DNA of 64,000 nt from Tropicibacter oceani (GTDB lineage Bacteria > Pseudomonadota > Alphaproteobacteria > Rhodobacterales > Rhodobacteraceae), in contig NZ_CP124616.1 of NCBI RefSeq assembly GCF_029958925.1, positions 1,922,001 through 1,986,000 of the forward strand, given 5' to 3'. Positions 43,831 to 52,879 of this stretch are shown piece after piece. Position 1 is the stretch's first letter. The number at the start of each line of letters is the position of its first letter. The notes beneath the pieces were generated by a model that was not told the origin of the DNA, did not search any database, and was given only the letters and a program-made list of their open reading frames with translations. Both the position numbers and the translations under genes were made by a program.

Positions 43831-43858
43831 TTGACTCGGGGGGCGGGAAGGGTAAAAG
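43831..43858 (+). promoter_or_regulatory. Candidate promoter of rpmG
   Basis: TTGACT (43831-43836), a 16-bp spacer and TAAAAG (43853-43858) lie between rnpB and rpmG, about 65 bp before the rpmG ATG. Confidence 0.5.
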
Positions 43859-43924
43859 GCAGGCTGATCGGAATTTCACGGGGCCGCAGCCCTGTTGCAG
43901 GGGACGTCCCCAGGAGATTTTACC

Positions 43925-44092
43925 ATGGCGAAGCCGACCACAATCAAGATCCGCCTGAACTCGACCGCAGGCACCGGCCACTTCTATGTGACCAAGAAAA
44001 ACGCACGTACCATGACCGAGAAGATGTCGGTTCGCAAGTACGACCCCGTTGCCCGCAAGCACGTGGAATACAAGGAAGGCAAGATCAAGTAA
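43925..44092 (+). CDS. rpmG: Large ribosomal subunit protein bL33
   Basis: This 55-residue ribosomal protein carries family signatures [23 protein letters not shown] and [22 protein letters not shown]. It lacks the Cys-x-x-Cys zinc pairs of the C-plus form, so it is the zinc-independent version. The start at 43925 is preceded by AGGAG, 8 bases upstream. It is monocistronic, flanked by rnpB and a strong terminator. Confidence 0.98.
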   Translation: MAKPTTIKIRLNSTAGTGHFYVTKKNARTMTEKMSVRKYDPVARKHVEYKEGKIK

Positions 44093-44126
44093 TCTTGCCA
44101 AGGTTCCATCACGGGACATGAGATTG

Positions 44127-44159
44127 GGCCGCGCAGGGCAACCTGCGGCGGCCTTTTTT
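44127..44159 (+). terminator. Intrinsic terminator of rpmG
   Basis: An 11-bp stem with one bulged G, closed by a GCAA tetraloop and followed by six T (44154-44159), lies about 35 bases after the rpmG stop. Confidence 0.9.
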
Positions 44160-44314
44160 CTGTCCGCTGTCATGGGGCCGGGGCAGGGCCTCTGGCCTTG
44201 CAAGGCGGGCGTGGTGCGCATGTGGCCACCCGGCAGGGGTCAGGGCGCCAAGCAGGGTGCCCAGGGGCTGTGAGGGCCGATTTCGGGCCTGTCCGGGGGC
44301 GGGGCCCTGGCACG

Positions 44315-44346
44315 AAAAAAGGGCCGGTCGATGTGACCGGCCCTTT
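44315..44346 (-). terminator. Intrinsic terminator of the BI-1 family gene
   Basis: GGGCCGGTC-GATGT-GACCGGCCC (44321-44343) is flanked by six A on the plus strand (T-run on the minus strand) and by TTT on the other side, so it can stop transcription in both directions. It is 22 bases beyond the BI-1 stop. Confidence 0.85.
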
Positions 44347-44368
44347 CGCATCATTCTGACGATTTGGG

Positions 44369-45154
44369 TTATTCTTGCTGACCCATGAACATCAGCAGGA
44401 ACTGGAACATGTTCAGGAAGCTGATGTAGAGGCTCAGCGCGCCGTCAAAGGCGGCCTTGTTCAGCCACTCCTGATCCCCATGCGCCGCGTGGGCGATGTA
44501 GGTGTTCTTGATGTCCTGCGTGTAGAACGCGGTCAGACCGGCAAAGATCAACAGGCCGATGGCCGAGATCGCGAACATCATCGCCGGCGACTGCAGGAAG
44601 ATGTTGATGACCATGGCCACGATCAGGCCGATCACGCCCATCATCAGGAAGGTGCCCATGCCGCTCAGGTTACGCTTGGTCACGTAGCCGAACATGCTCA
44701 GCCCCGCAAAGGCGATCGACGTGACCAGGAAGGTCTGCGTGATCGAATAGGGGGTGTAGACCAGGAAGATCGAGCTCATCGACACGCCCATGACGGCGGC
44801 GAAGGCGAAAAAGCCCAGTTGCACGGCTGCGGCCGAGCCGCGGCTCATCAGAGCGCCCCAGCCAAAGAACAGGAAGGCCAGAGGCGCGAACATGACGACC
44901 CATTTCAGGGGCGAAGCGTACAGGGCCACGCCGAGGCCGGTCAGGTACTGACCTTCGCGCAGTGCGTATTCCGCGTTGGCCGGATCACTGGTCACGGCCA
45001 GGCCGGAAATGGCCCATGCCGCCAAGGCAGTGATCAACATGCCGACGGACATGGTCCCGTAGACCTTGTTCATGTGGGCGCGCAGCCCTTCGTCGATCAC
45101 AGCGGCGCGTGCACCAGAGACGCCAGCCGTCCGGATCGTGTTGTATTCAGCCAT
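44369..45154 (-). CDS. Bax inhibitor-1 / YccA family membrane protein
   Basis: This 261-residue inner-membrane protein has seven hydrophobic segments of the BI-1/TMBIM family. Family features include GMLITALAAWAISG, the segment SRGSAAAVQLGFFAFAAVMGVSMSSIFLVYT and the acidic C-terminal region TQDIKNTY. Bacterial members such as YccA and YbhL are proposed calcium/proton channels or modulators of FtsH proteolysis. It stands alone, with a bidirectional terminator behind it. Confidence 0.93.
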   Translation of the reverse strand: MAEYNTIRTAGVSGARAAVIDEGLRAHMNKVYGTMSVGMLITALAAWAISGLAVTSDPANAEYALREGQYLTGLGVALYASPLKWVVMFAPLAFLFFGWGALMSRGSAAAVQLGFFAFAAVMGVSMSSIFLVYTPYSITQTFLVTSIAFAGLSMFGYVTKRNLSGMGTFLMMGVIGLIVAMVINIFLQSPAMMFAISAIGLLIFAGLTAFYTQDIKNTYIAHAAHGDQEWLNKAAFDGALSLYISFLNMFQFLLMFMGQQE

Positions 45155-45278
45155 CTAAGCCTCCGTTACGAATTCCGATCCCCCGCGCGCGGGCGCGCAG
45201 GGATCCCTGTTTGGAATATTGTCGATGGGGGCCTGCATTTCAAGGACGACAGCGGCGAAATCGTCAAAAACATGTTTG

Positions 45279-45485
45279 TCAGATGCGCCAATTCTCGGGG
45301 GCATCCCAGAACGGGCGCGCGGCCTCTTGCCGGGCTTCTTCACGGCTCAGGCCGACATCGCGCAGGGCGGCATCGTCCAGCCTGGCAAGGGCGCGGCGCT
45401 GTCGGGCCACGGCCTGCCAGCGCAGGATTGCTGCCAAGGGGGCGAGATGCAGACGGGGCAGAAGCAGGGGAAGTGCACGGATCAT
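45279..45485 (-). CDS. DUF1127 small basic protein
   Basis: This 68-residue Arg-rich protein ends in the DUF1127 signature RALARLDDAALRDVGLSREEARQEAARPFW. Longer in-frame starts exist (45563, 45527, 45500), but ATG at 45485 has AAGGAGA at the right distance. Small DUF1127 proteins in alphaproteobacteria are often stress-induced and can bind RNA. It is divergent from a LysR gene with a 124-bp gap that should hold both promoters. Confidence 0.8.
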   Translation of the reverse strand: MIRALPLLLPRLHLAPLAAILRWQAVARQRRALARLDDAALRDVGLSREEARQEAARPFWDAPENWRI

Positions 45486-45609
45486 GATGATCTCCTTCAT
45501 GAATTGTGATGCTTTGGCTTTTGACATGTTGAATGTTGATGGGTATGCCAATCCCAGGGGCATTTGTGAAACGAATGTTCTTGAGGGGTAGCATCACGAG
45601 GGTTGATGA

Positions 45610-46455
45610 ATGCGCAATCTGGACATCACCACGCTTCGGTCCTTTGTCGCCGTGGCACAGTCGGGCGGGGTGACGCGCGCGGCGGGCTTTCTGAACCTGA
45701 CGCAATCGGCGGTTTCGATGCAGCTCAAGCGGCTGGAAGAGATGCTGGGCCTGCAACTGCTGGACCGCAGCGGACGCGGTGTGGCGTTGACGCCGGCCGG
45801 GGCGCAATTGCTGGCCTATGCGCAAAAGATGGTGGACCTGAACGACGAGATCTACAGCCGCCTGACAGATCAGGCCTGGGAGGGCGAGATCACCCTGGGC
45901 GTGCCGCATGACATCGTCTATCCGGTGATCCCCGAGGTGCTCAAACGCATGGGGCGCAGCCATCCCCGGGTGAAGGTGCAATTGCTGAGTTCCTACACCC
46001 GCGACCTGAAGATGCTGTTCGCCAAGGGCGAGGTCGACGTGATGCTGACCACAGAGGACCGGCTGGACGAGGGCGGAGAATCGCTTGTGTCGGTGCCGCT
46101 ACGCTGGATCGGCGCGCCAGACGGGCAGGCGCATCGCGCACGGCCCTTGCGGCTGGCCTATAACCAGAACTGCGGTTTTCGCCCCGGGGCCATGGCACAC
46201 CTGGATGCCGCCGGGATCGAATGGGAAATGGCCGTGATCACCGACAACGACCGCACGGTCGAGGCGTCGGTCAGCGCCGATCTGGCGGTGTCATCCTGTC
46301 TGGAAGGGCATGCGCCGCCGCAGCTGGCCTATATCGAGCCGGGCGTTTTGCCCGATCAGGGCCAGCAGCACATCAACCTGTACGGCGGCAGTGGCAAACA
46401 GGCCCTTGTCGAGACGATGAAAACCTATCTGCGGCAGGGGTTTGCGTCGGTCTGA
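45610..46455 (+). CDS. LysR-family regulator divergent from the DUF1127 gene
   Basis: This 281-residue LysR protein has its helix-turn-helix at residues 4-62 (GGVTRAAGFLNLTQSAVSMQLKRLEEMLG) and a shorter than usual effector domain from about residue 90 (ITLGVPHDIVYPVIPEVLKRM). The divergent DUF1127 gene is its likely target. The ligand is not evident. Confidence 0.88.
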   Translation: MRNLDITTLRSFVAVAQSGGVTRAAGFLNLTQSAVSMQLKRLEEMLGLQLLDRSGRGVALTPAGAQLLAYAQKMVDLNDEIYSRLTDQAWEGEITLGVPHDIVYPVIPEVLKRMGRSHPRVKVQLLSSYTRDLKMLFAKGEVDVMLTTEDRLDEGGESLVSVPLRWIGAPDGQAHRARPLRLAYNQNCGFRPGAMAHLDAAGIEWEMAVITDNDRTVEASVSADLAVSSCLEGHAPPQLAYIEPGVLPDQGQQHINLYGGSGKQALVETMKTYLRQGFASV

Positions 46456-46494
46456 CCGCGCGGGCCCTTGGGGCAGGCCGGCACCCCGCCGCGG

Positions 46495-46890
46495 TTACAC
46501 GCCGACGTCGGGGCCAAGGCACATCATCGGCTGGTCGTTCTGGTTGGCCTCGTAGAGCACCGTGCTGGAAGGGTCGTTCTCGAACACCGCGCGCAGCCCT
46601 GCGCCCTCTTTGAAGAAGGACCAGCACTGCGGTTCGGGGTTGTCCTCGTAGACAAAGCAGATCTGCCGCGCCTCTTCGTACCAGAACCCGTCCTTGCATT
46701 GGCCATCCAGGAATGACCAGCGCACCTGCCGGTCGGGCAGGTATTCCTCGGCCCCGTAAGGCGTGCCGGAAAGGCCGAAATACAGAGTCTTTCCAGCCAC
46801 ATAGCTTTCGAATTCACCGGCGGTCAAAGGCTCGGCCGCAAGCGCGGGCAGGGCGGTCAGGCTAAGCAGGAGGGCAGCGATCTGATTCAT
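46495..46890 (-). CDS. Secreted hypothetical protein
   Basis: This 131-residue protein has a signal peptide (1-18, ending ALA) and a small beta-rich domain with three Cys (DGQCKDGF, ARQICFVYED, EPQCWSFF) and repeated aromatic residues, followed by a C-terminal MCLGPD. It is not recognised as a named family. It is isolated, convergent with the LysR gene before it and in line with the AlkB-like gene upstream, which ends 60 bp away. A TTAA-N7-GTAAC site, one mismatch from the CtrA consensus, lies just before its start. Confidence 0.65.
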   Translation of the reverse strand: MNQIAALLLSLTALPALAAEPLTAGEFESYVAGKTLYFGLSGTPYGAEEYLPDRQVRWSFLDGQCKDGFWYEEARQICFVYEDNPEPQCWSFFKEGAGLRAVFENDPSSTVLYEANQNDQPMMCLGPDVGV

Positions 46891-46950
46891 GTCGCAATGC
46901 TGCCAGAGCGGCGCGCCGGGCGAAAGAACAGAGTTACCAATCGGTTAATT

Positions 46951-48018
46951 TCAGCGAAGCTCTGCCGGTTGCGCCCACCGTGCCGCCCGTTTGTCCATCA
47001 CGCGCCGCCACAGCGGCGGCACCAGCGCCAGAACGGCCATCACCGGCAGCGAATGCGGCAGCATCGGCATGACGGCGCGGTCCAGATCCAGCCCCGGATA
47101 GGGGCGCGACGGGTGGGCGTGGTGGTCGGAATGGCGCGGTGCGTTCAGCATCAGGGCGCTGGAAAAGCCATGCGGGCTGTTCCAGGAATGCTGCGGGCCG
47201 ACCGGTTCCCACCTGTCGGGGTCGATCAGGCCGCGACGCAGGCCATAGTGTTGGACATAGTCCGACAGCAGCAGCTGCATCTGCGCATAGGCCGACAGCG
47301 CCAGCAGAACCGCCACGCCTGCCAGCCCCGCCAGGGCCCAGGCGGCCGCGAGCGCCAGCAAGGACGCCAGCCCATAACCGACATAGGGATGCAGCCCCTT
47401 GCCCCGACGCAGCCGCGATTCGGCGCGAAACCCCTCGACCAACTCGCCGCGCCAGGCGCGCGCGGCAAAAGCATAGAAATGCTCTCCGATCCGGGCTGAA
47501 TTCGGGTCGCGGTCGGTTGCGGCGTGCACGTGATGCACCCGCACATGCGCCGAGGCATGGTGCCCATACAGAACCGAGGCGTAAACCGCCATCCCAAGGC
47601 GCCGCATCGCCCGCGGCGCACGGTGGATCAATTCATGCGCGTTGGAATTGCTGACCTGCCCCAGGAACAGGGAAAGCGCAAAGAAAATCAGAAGTTTATC
47701 CAAGGCGGGCAGGGCGCCGGCTCCAATCGTCCAGACGCCGCCAAACAGCAGCGGGAAATGCACCAGCCCCAACGAGATCGCAAGCCCGTCCCCGGCCGGA
47801 AACTCGGCCCCCGGATGATCCGGGGCGGCCATCGCGGCCAGCTTGTCCATGAACCAGGTGAAGACGGTGATATACAGCAGGGCCAGCGCGGCCCAAAGCC
47901 CGCCCAGCCCCATGGCCAGCGCCAATAGCGCCACCATCCCCCATGTCACTGCCGCAAAGCGCACCATCCCGGCCCCCGATCTGCCCCAAGCCTTACCCCT
48001 ATCGGAACTTTCCGTCAC
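46951..48018 (-). CDS. AlkB-like alkane monooxygenase / membrane fatty-acyl hydroxylase
   Basis: This 355-residue integral membrane di-iron enzyme has the three His clusters in order: HELIH (near residue 128), HHASAHVRVHHVH (near 152) and HSDHHAHPSRPYPGL (near 296). The stretches YVQHYGLRR and LMLNAPRHSDHH are very like AlkB. It should hydroxylate the terminal carbon of an alkane or acyl chain using rubredoxin electrons, but no rubredoxin gene is near. The start could be GTG at 48018 or ATG at 47967 (MVRFAAVTWG); the latter has a plausible GGGGGCCGGG upstream. Confidence 0.9.
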   Translation of the reverse strand: MTESSDRGKAWGRSGAGMVRFAAVTWGMVALLALAMGLGGLWAALALLYITVFTWFMDKLAAMAAPDHPGAEFPAGDGLAISLGLVHFPLLFGGVWTIGAGALPALDKLLIFFALSLFLGQVSNSNAHELIHRAPRAMRRLGMAVYASVLYGHHASAHVRVHHVHAATDRDPNSARIGEHFYAFAARAWRGELVEGFRAESRLRRGKGLHPYVGYGLASLLALAAAWALAGLAGVAVLLALSAYAQMQLLLSDYVQHYGLRRGLIDPDRWEPVGPQHSWNSPHGFSSALMLNAPRHSDHHAHPSRPYPGLDLDRAVMPMLPHSLPVMAVLALVPPLWRRVMDKRAARWAQPAELR

Positions 48019-48139
48019 CCATCGGGCGAAACCGGGCGCATTTTGGGGCGCATCACCGCCGGTTTGAGTCGTTTTCGACCTGCCGCTTGGCCGCCTGTCC
48101 GCCTAGATTGCCCGTACCGCATAGGAGGCGAACGGCAAA

Positions 48140-49825
48140 ATGGCACTGGATGAACGCAAGGGCGTCTGGAAATCGGGCAAGGGCAAGGGCCGGCACACCC
48201 CCAAGGGGCGTCAGCTGGACGATCAGGCCTGGGATCAGGTGCGCGCGCTTTTGGGCGACCGTCCGCGCCGCCGCGACCTGCTGATCGAATTCCTGCATCT
48301 GGTGCAGGATGCCTTTGGCCATCTGTCGGCCGCGCATCTGCGCGCCCTGGCCGAGGAAATGCGCCTGTCGCAGGCCGAGGTCTACGAGGTGGCCAGTTTT
48401 TACGCCCATTTCGACGTGGTGCGCGAAGGGGAAACCCCGCCGCCCGCGCTGACCATCCGGGTCTGCGATTCGCTGTCCTGCGAGCTTGCCGGCGCCGAAC
48501 AGCTGCGCGCCGCGCTCGAAGACGGGCTGGACCCGGCGCAGGTCCGTGTGCTGCGCGCGCCCTGCATGGGCCGCTGCGACACCGCCCCCACGTTGGAGCT
48601 GGGCCATAACCACATCGACCACGCGACGCCCGAAAAGGTGCTGGCCGCGATCCATGCGGGCGAAACTCACCCGGTCATTCCCGACTATCAGGGTCTGGCC
48701 GAATACCGCGCCGATGGCGGTTATCGCCGCCTGACCGAGCTGCGCCAGAACGGCGATTGGGAGGCGGTGCAGGACGCCGTCGCCGCCTCGGGGCTGCGCG
48801 GTCTTGGCGGGGCGGGCTTTCCGTCGGGCAAGAAATGGGGCTTTGTGCGCGCAAACCCCGGCCCGCGCTACCTGGCGGTGAACGGGGACGAGGGCGAGCC
48901 GGGCACCTTCAAGGACCGCCACCATCTGGAGCGCGAACCGCACATGTTCCTCGAGGGGATGCTGATCGCCGCCTGGGCGGTCGAGGCGCAGACCTGTTTC
49001 ATCTACATGCGCGACGAATACCCCGCGGTGCTGGAAATCCTGCGGCGCGAGATTGCCGCGCTCGAGGCGGCGGGCATCGTCCAGTCCGGTTTTATCGACC
49101 TGCGGCGCGGGGCGGGGGCCTATATCTGCGGCGAAGAAAGCGCGATGATCGAATCCATCGAAGGCAAACGCGGCATGCCGCGCCACCGACCGCCCTTCGT
49201 GGCGCAGGTCGGGGTCTTTGGTCAGCCGACCTTGGTGCACAATGTCGAAACCCTGTATTGGGTCGCCCGCATCGCCCGCTTTGGCCCCGAGGTTCTCAAT
49301 TCCGTCGAACGCAACGGGCGCACCGGTCTGCGCAACTATTCCGTCTCGGGCCGGGTGAAGAACCCGGGCGTCTACCTGCTGCCTGCCGGGTCGACCATCA
49401 CCGATATCATCGCAGCCGCCGGCGGCATGTCGGATGGCCACACCTTCAAGGCCTATCAGCCCGGTGGCCCGTCCTCGGGGCTGCTGCCCGCGTCGATGAA
49501 CGACATCCCGCTGGATTTCGACACGCTGCAACCGCATGGCACCTTTATCGGGTCGGCCGCCGTTGTGGTGCTGTCCGATCACGACAGCGCCCGAGACGCC
49601 GCGCTGAACATGCTGCGCTTCTTCGAGGACGAAAGCTGTGGCCAATGCACGCCGTGCCGGGTGGGCTGCGAAAAGGCGGTCAAGCTGATGATGGCGGACA
49701 AGTGGGACAAGGGCCTGCTTGAGGAACTCAGCACCGCCATGGTCGATGCCTCGATCTGCGGGCTGGGGCAGGCGGCGCCGAACCCGATCCGCATGGTCAT
49801 CAGGCATTTCCCCGAAGAAGTGTGA
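48140..49825 (+). CDS. NuoE-NuoF fusion, formate-dehydrogenase-type beta/gamma subunit
   Basis: This 561-residue protein fuses a NuoE-like 2Fe-2S domain (1-165; Cys109, 114, 142, 146) to a NuoF-like flavin and 4Fe-4S domain (about 180-561). The NuoF part has the FMN loop GLRGLGGAGFPSGKKW and NGDEGEPGTFKDRH, the NAD region RRGAGAYICGEESAM and the cluster Cys500, 503, 506 and 540. Fused proteins of this type are the diaphorase part of NAD-dependent formate dehydrogenases. The catalytic alpha subunit gene normally next door is absent; a lysoplasmalogenase-like gene follows instead. Confidence 0.93.
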   Translation: MALDERKGVWKSGKGKGRHTPKGRQLDDQAWDQVRALLGDRPRRRDLLIEFLHLVQDAFGHLSAAHLRALAEEMRLSQAEVYEVASFYAHFDVVREGETPPPALTIRVCDSLSCELAGAEQLRAALEDGLDPAQVRVLRAPCMGRCDTAPTLELGHNHIDHATPEKVLAAIHAGETHPVIPDYQGLAEYRADGGYRRLTELRQNGDWEAVQDAVAASGLRGLGGAGFPSGKKWGFVRANPGPRYLAVNGDEGEPGTFKDRHHLEREPHMFLEGMLIAAWAVEAQTCFIYMRDEYPAVLEILRREIAALEAAGIVQSGFIDLRRGAGAYICGEESAMIESIEGKRGMPRHRPPFVAQVGVFGQPTLVHNVETLYWVARIARFGPEVLNSVERNGRTGLRNYSVSGRVKNPGVYLLPAGSTITDIIAAAGGMSDGHTFKAYQPGGPSSGLLPASMNDIPLDFDTLQPHGTFIGSAAVVVLSDHDSARDAALNMLRFFEDESCGQCTPCRVGCEKAVKLMMADKWDKGLLEELSTAMVDASICGLGQAAPNPIRMVIRHFPEEV

Positions 49826-49829
49826 CCCG

Positions 49830-50489
49830 GTGACCGATTGGGCGCTTTCCCTCGCGGCGGCCGCGTCGCTGATCTATCTGCTGCGCTTTGCCGTGCAGGG
49901 GCCATCGCTGGCCAAATCGGTGATCAAGACGCTTTCGGTGGCCTTGCTGGCCTATGTCGCATGGGCCCAGCATCTGCCGCCCCTGCTGACGCTGGGGCTG
50001 ATGCTGGGCGCCTTGGGCGATGCGTTTTTGTCGCGCGAAGGCGATCGCGCCTTTCTTGCAGGATTGGCCAGCTTTGCCCTGTCGCACCTGGCCTATGTGG
50101 CGCTGTTCGTGGCGCATCCCGGCGCCGATCTGGCGGCGCTGACTGACCCGGCCTTTTTGCCTTTCACCGCGGCCATCGTGGCGCTGGTGCTGGGCATGGG
50201 CTGGCGGTTGTGGCCGGTCACCGGCGATCTGCGCGCCCCGGTCATGGTCTATGTCGCGATCATCGCCGCGATGGGGCTTTCGGCACTGGCGCTTGGCCCG
50301 CCGGTGCTGTGGGCGGCGCTGCTGTTCATCGTCTCGGACACCATCCTGGCGACCGAGCTGTTCTTGATGAAACCCGGCAATCGCTGGCGCAAACTGGCCT
50401 CGCGGCTGGTCTGGGTCACCTATTGGGGGGCGCAGGTGCTTTTCCTGCTTTCGTTCCTGGCCTTGGACGCCCTGCAGGGCAAATCCTAG
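49830..50489 (+). CDS. Lysoplasmalogenase-like membrane protein (YhhN/TMEM86 family)
   Basis: This 219-residue membrane protein has about eight hydrophobic segments and the YhhN signatures LMLGALGDAFLS (an acid in a helix) and LFIVSDTILATELF (a Ser-Asp pair), the likely active residues. Family members cleave the vinyl-ether bond of lysoplasmalogens. The GTG start at 49830 comes five bases after the NuoEF stop, so the two are cotranscribed. Its TAG shares a CTAG with the convergent lytic transglycosylase gene. Confidence 0.88.
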   Translation: MTDWALSLAAAASLIYLLRFAVQGPSLAKSVIKTLSVALLAYVAWAQHLPPLLTLGLMLGALGDAFLSREGDRAFLAGLASFALSHLAYVALFVAHPGADLAALTDPAFLPFTAAIVALVLGMGWRLWPVTGDLRAPVMVYVAIIAAMGLSALALGPPVLWAALLFIVSDTILATELFLMKPGNRWRKLASRLVWVTYWGAQVLFLLSFLALDALQGKS

Positions 50490-51370
50490 CGGTTCTTGTA
50501 GACCGCACAGACACAGCCCCGCGCCTTGAGCTGCCCGCACAGTTTCCACGCCGCATCGCGCGTCGCCCGGCCGATCCGCGCCATGTAGTATCCGCCCTTG
50601 GGCGAGGCGCGGCTTTTCTGCCAGACAAGGTCGGGCGTCTCGCCTTTGACCTGCGCCGAACAGGCGCGCACTTTTTCCTTGTACTGCGCCATGGCGCGCG
50701 ATTTCGACGTGCCAAAGGCCAGCTGCACCCCATAGGGATCAAGCGCCGGTTCCGGCGACGGGTAGGCGGTCAGGATGCGTTTGCGAGCCAGCTCGTGGCA
50801 GGCCTCGGCAAAGGGTTTGTCCTTTTGCAGGCGGTAATCATGGGTCTCGGGCGGCTCTTCGACCCAGGTTTCGGCGCGCAGGCCGGTGATGATGCGCACG
50901 TAATCGACGGTTTCCTGCGCCAGCCCGCCAGTGCCCGCCACCAGCCCATCGGCCCGCCGTTCGCCGCCGTTATAGGCCACGGCGGCCAGCCCGTGATTGC
51001 CATAGCGGCGCGTCAGCTCGCCCAGGTATTCGGCCGAATATTCAAGCGCTTCGGCAGGGTTGTAGGGGTCGCGCAGCCCGCGCAGACGGGCGGTCGAAGG
51101 GATGAACTGCGCGATGCCCTGGGCGTTGGCATGGCTTAGCGCGTTGGGGTTGAACCGGCTTTCCTGCCAGATCAGCCGCGCGAAAAACCCCGCGTCCAGC
51201 CCGTTTTCCCCGGCAAAGGCCTCGATTGCCTGACAGGTGTCATGCACGAAATGCCCCGGCCGAATGCATTGCACCTGACCAAAGGCCCCGGGCGAACACA
51301 GGGTCCCCGGCTCGGCCCGCAGGGGGGCAGGCAGCAGGGACAAGACCAGAAACAACACAGAAAAACGCAT
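50486..51370 (-). CDS. Lytic murein transglycosylase (SLT domain)
   Basis: This 294-residue secreted protein has a signal peptide (MRFSVLFLVLSLLPAPLRA, 1-19) and an SLT domain (about 50-160) with the catalytic Glu in LIWQESRFNPNALS. The family motifs AQGIAQFIPSTA and AVAYNGGERR follow. The C-terminal region (about 200-294) is SPOR-like in size and has four Cys, two as CVCAVYKNR, but no clear domain. It should cut the peptidoglycan glycan chain. The start at 51370 is chosen over TTG at 51376 because the signal peptide begins there. Confidence 0.9.
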   Translation of the reverse strand: MRFSVLFLVLSLLPAPLRAEPGTLCSPGAFGQVQCIRPGHFVHDTCQAIEAFAGENGLDAGFFARLIWQESRFNPNALSHANAQGIAQFIPSTARLRGLRDPYNPAEALEYSAEYLGELTRRYGNHGLAAVAYNGGERRADGLVAGTGGLAQETVDYVRIITGLRAETWVEEPPETHDYRLQKDKPFAEACHELARKRILTAYPSPEPALDPYGVQLAFGTSKSRAMAQYKEKVRACSAQVKGETPDLVWQKSRASPKGGYYMARIGRATRDAAWKLCGQLKARGCVCAVYKNR

Positions 51371-51469
51371 GCCCAAGTAAAGCGTCAGTCAAAGGAAAGG
51401 GTCAACACACACTTTCATTACAGCGCCGCCCGTATTAGGTGGAATGAGTCCCCAAAGGCGAGAGGCTCC

Positions 51470-52867
51470 ATGTCCCTTTTCGGCAAGCTCAAGAACCGTT
51501 TGTTCAAATCCTCCTCCAAGCTCGACCAGGGCCTCGAGGCCATCGTCGAGGATGGCGGCCAGGAAGTCGCCGCAGACGAAACGCCGCCGCCCCCGCCGCA
51601 GGAAACACCGCCAAGCCCGCCGCGCGAGGTGCCGCAAAGCGAACCGGTCACGCCGGACCCGGCCCCCGAAACCGCGCCGGAACCGCCGATCGAGGCACCG
51701 CGCCCCGCCCAGCCACAAGAGCAGCCAGGCAGCCCGCCCAAACCGTCCCAGGCGCCGCAGGAAATCCCGCAGCCGGCCGATCCCAGGCCCGCCCCGGAAC
51801 CCGTCCGGCCAAAGATGCCCCCGGCCGAGGCGCCCCAGCCCGCCGATCCTGCCCCGGCGACACCGCCGACCGAATTGCCCAGCCCGGGCGAAGACATGGT
51901 CGCCCCCGGCCCGGTGGACATGGCCGTCGCCGCGGCGCTTTCGGTCGATGCGGATGCGCCCGCCGCGCAAAAGCCCGGCTTTCTGGGACGCCTTCTGGGA
52001 CGGGGCGGCGCGAAATCCGCCCCGGTGGTCAAGCGCGTGCTGGACGACGACATGGTCGAAAGCCTCGAAGAGCTGCTGATCGCCTCTGACATGGGCGTCG
52101 ACACGGCCCTTCGCGTCACCGCCAACATCGCCGAAGGGCGCATGGGCCGCAAACTCTCGGTCCAGGAGATCAAGCAGCTGCTGGCCAGCGAAATCGCCCG
52201 CATCATGGAACCCGTCGCACGCCCGCTGCCGCTATATCCGACAAAGCCGCAGGTGGTGCTGGTGGTCGGGGTCAACGGCTCCGGCAAGACCACGACCATC
52301 GGCAAACTCGCCTCGCAGTTCCGCGCGGCAGGCAAAAAGGTGGTGATCGCCGCCGGCGACACCTTTCGCGCCGCCGCCGTCGAACAGCTTCAGGTCTGGG
52401 GAGATCGCGCCGGGGTGCCGGTGTTGACCGCGCCCGAAGGCTCCGACCCCGCCAGCCTTGCCTTTGACGCCATGACCCGCGCCCAGGCCGACGGCGCCGA
52501 CCTGTTGCTGATCGACACGGCGGGCCGCTTGCAGAACCGCCAGGACCTGATGGAGGAACTGGCCAAGATCGTCCGCGTGATCCGAAAGAAAGACCCAGAG
52601 GCCCCGCACAACACCCTGTTGGTGCTTGACGCGACCACAGGCCAGAACGCCCTCAGCCAGGTCGAAACCTTCCAGAAACTCGCCGACGTCTCGGGCCTGG
52701 TGATGACCAAGCTGGACGGCACTGCCAAGGGCGGCGTGCTGGTGGCGCTGGCCGACAAGTTCGGCCTGCCGATCCATGCCATCGGACTGGGCGAGCAGAT
52801 CGACGACCTGTCCCCCTTTGACCCCGAAGAATTCGCCGCAGCCCTGACCGGCCTCGACGCAGAATGA
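51470..52867 (+). CDS. ftsY: Signal recognition particle receptor
   Basis: This 465-residue protein is the SRP receptor that docks ribosome-nascent chain complexes at the membrane. An acidic, proline-rich A domain (about 20-170, many PxP and PQP runs) precedes the N domain (about 195-275; MVESLEELLIASDMGVD) and the G domain. The G-domain motifs are GVNGSGKTTTIGKLA (G1), GDTFRAAAVEQLQ, DTAGRLQN and TKLDGTAKGG. The G5 region GLGEQIDDL is complete. The start at 51470 (MSLFGKLKNRLFKSSSKL) gives the amphipathic N-terminus. Confidence 0.98.
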   Translation: MSLFGKLKNRLFKSSSKLDQGLEAIVEDGGQEVAADETPPPPPQETPPSPPREVPQSEPVTPDPAPETAPEPPIEAPRPAQPQEQPGSPPKPSQAPQEIPQPADPRPAPEPVRPKMPPAEAPQPADPAPATPPTELPSPGEDMVAPGPVDMAVAAALSVDADAPAAQKPGFLGRLLGRGGAKSAPVVKRVLDDDMVESLEELLIASDMGVDTALRVTANIAEGRMGRKLSVQEIKQLLASEIARIMEPVARPLPLYPTKPQVVLVVGVNGSGKTTTIGKLASQFRAAGKKVVIAAGDTFRAAAVEQLQVWGDRAGVPVLTAPEGSDPASLAFDAMTRAQADGADLLLIDTAGRLQNRQDLMEELAKIVRVIRKKDPEAPHNTLLVLDATTGQNALSQVETFQKLADVSGLVMTKLDGTAKGGVLVALADKFGLPIHAIGLGEQIDDLSPFDPEEFAAALTGLDAE

Positions 52868-52879
52868 TCCTCCCTGCCT

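Noticed and set aside
46933-46950. A second CtrA box before the secreted hypothetical gene
   Set aside because: One half site reads GTAA in place of TTAA, so it is kept as weak and mentioned only in the gene entry.
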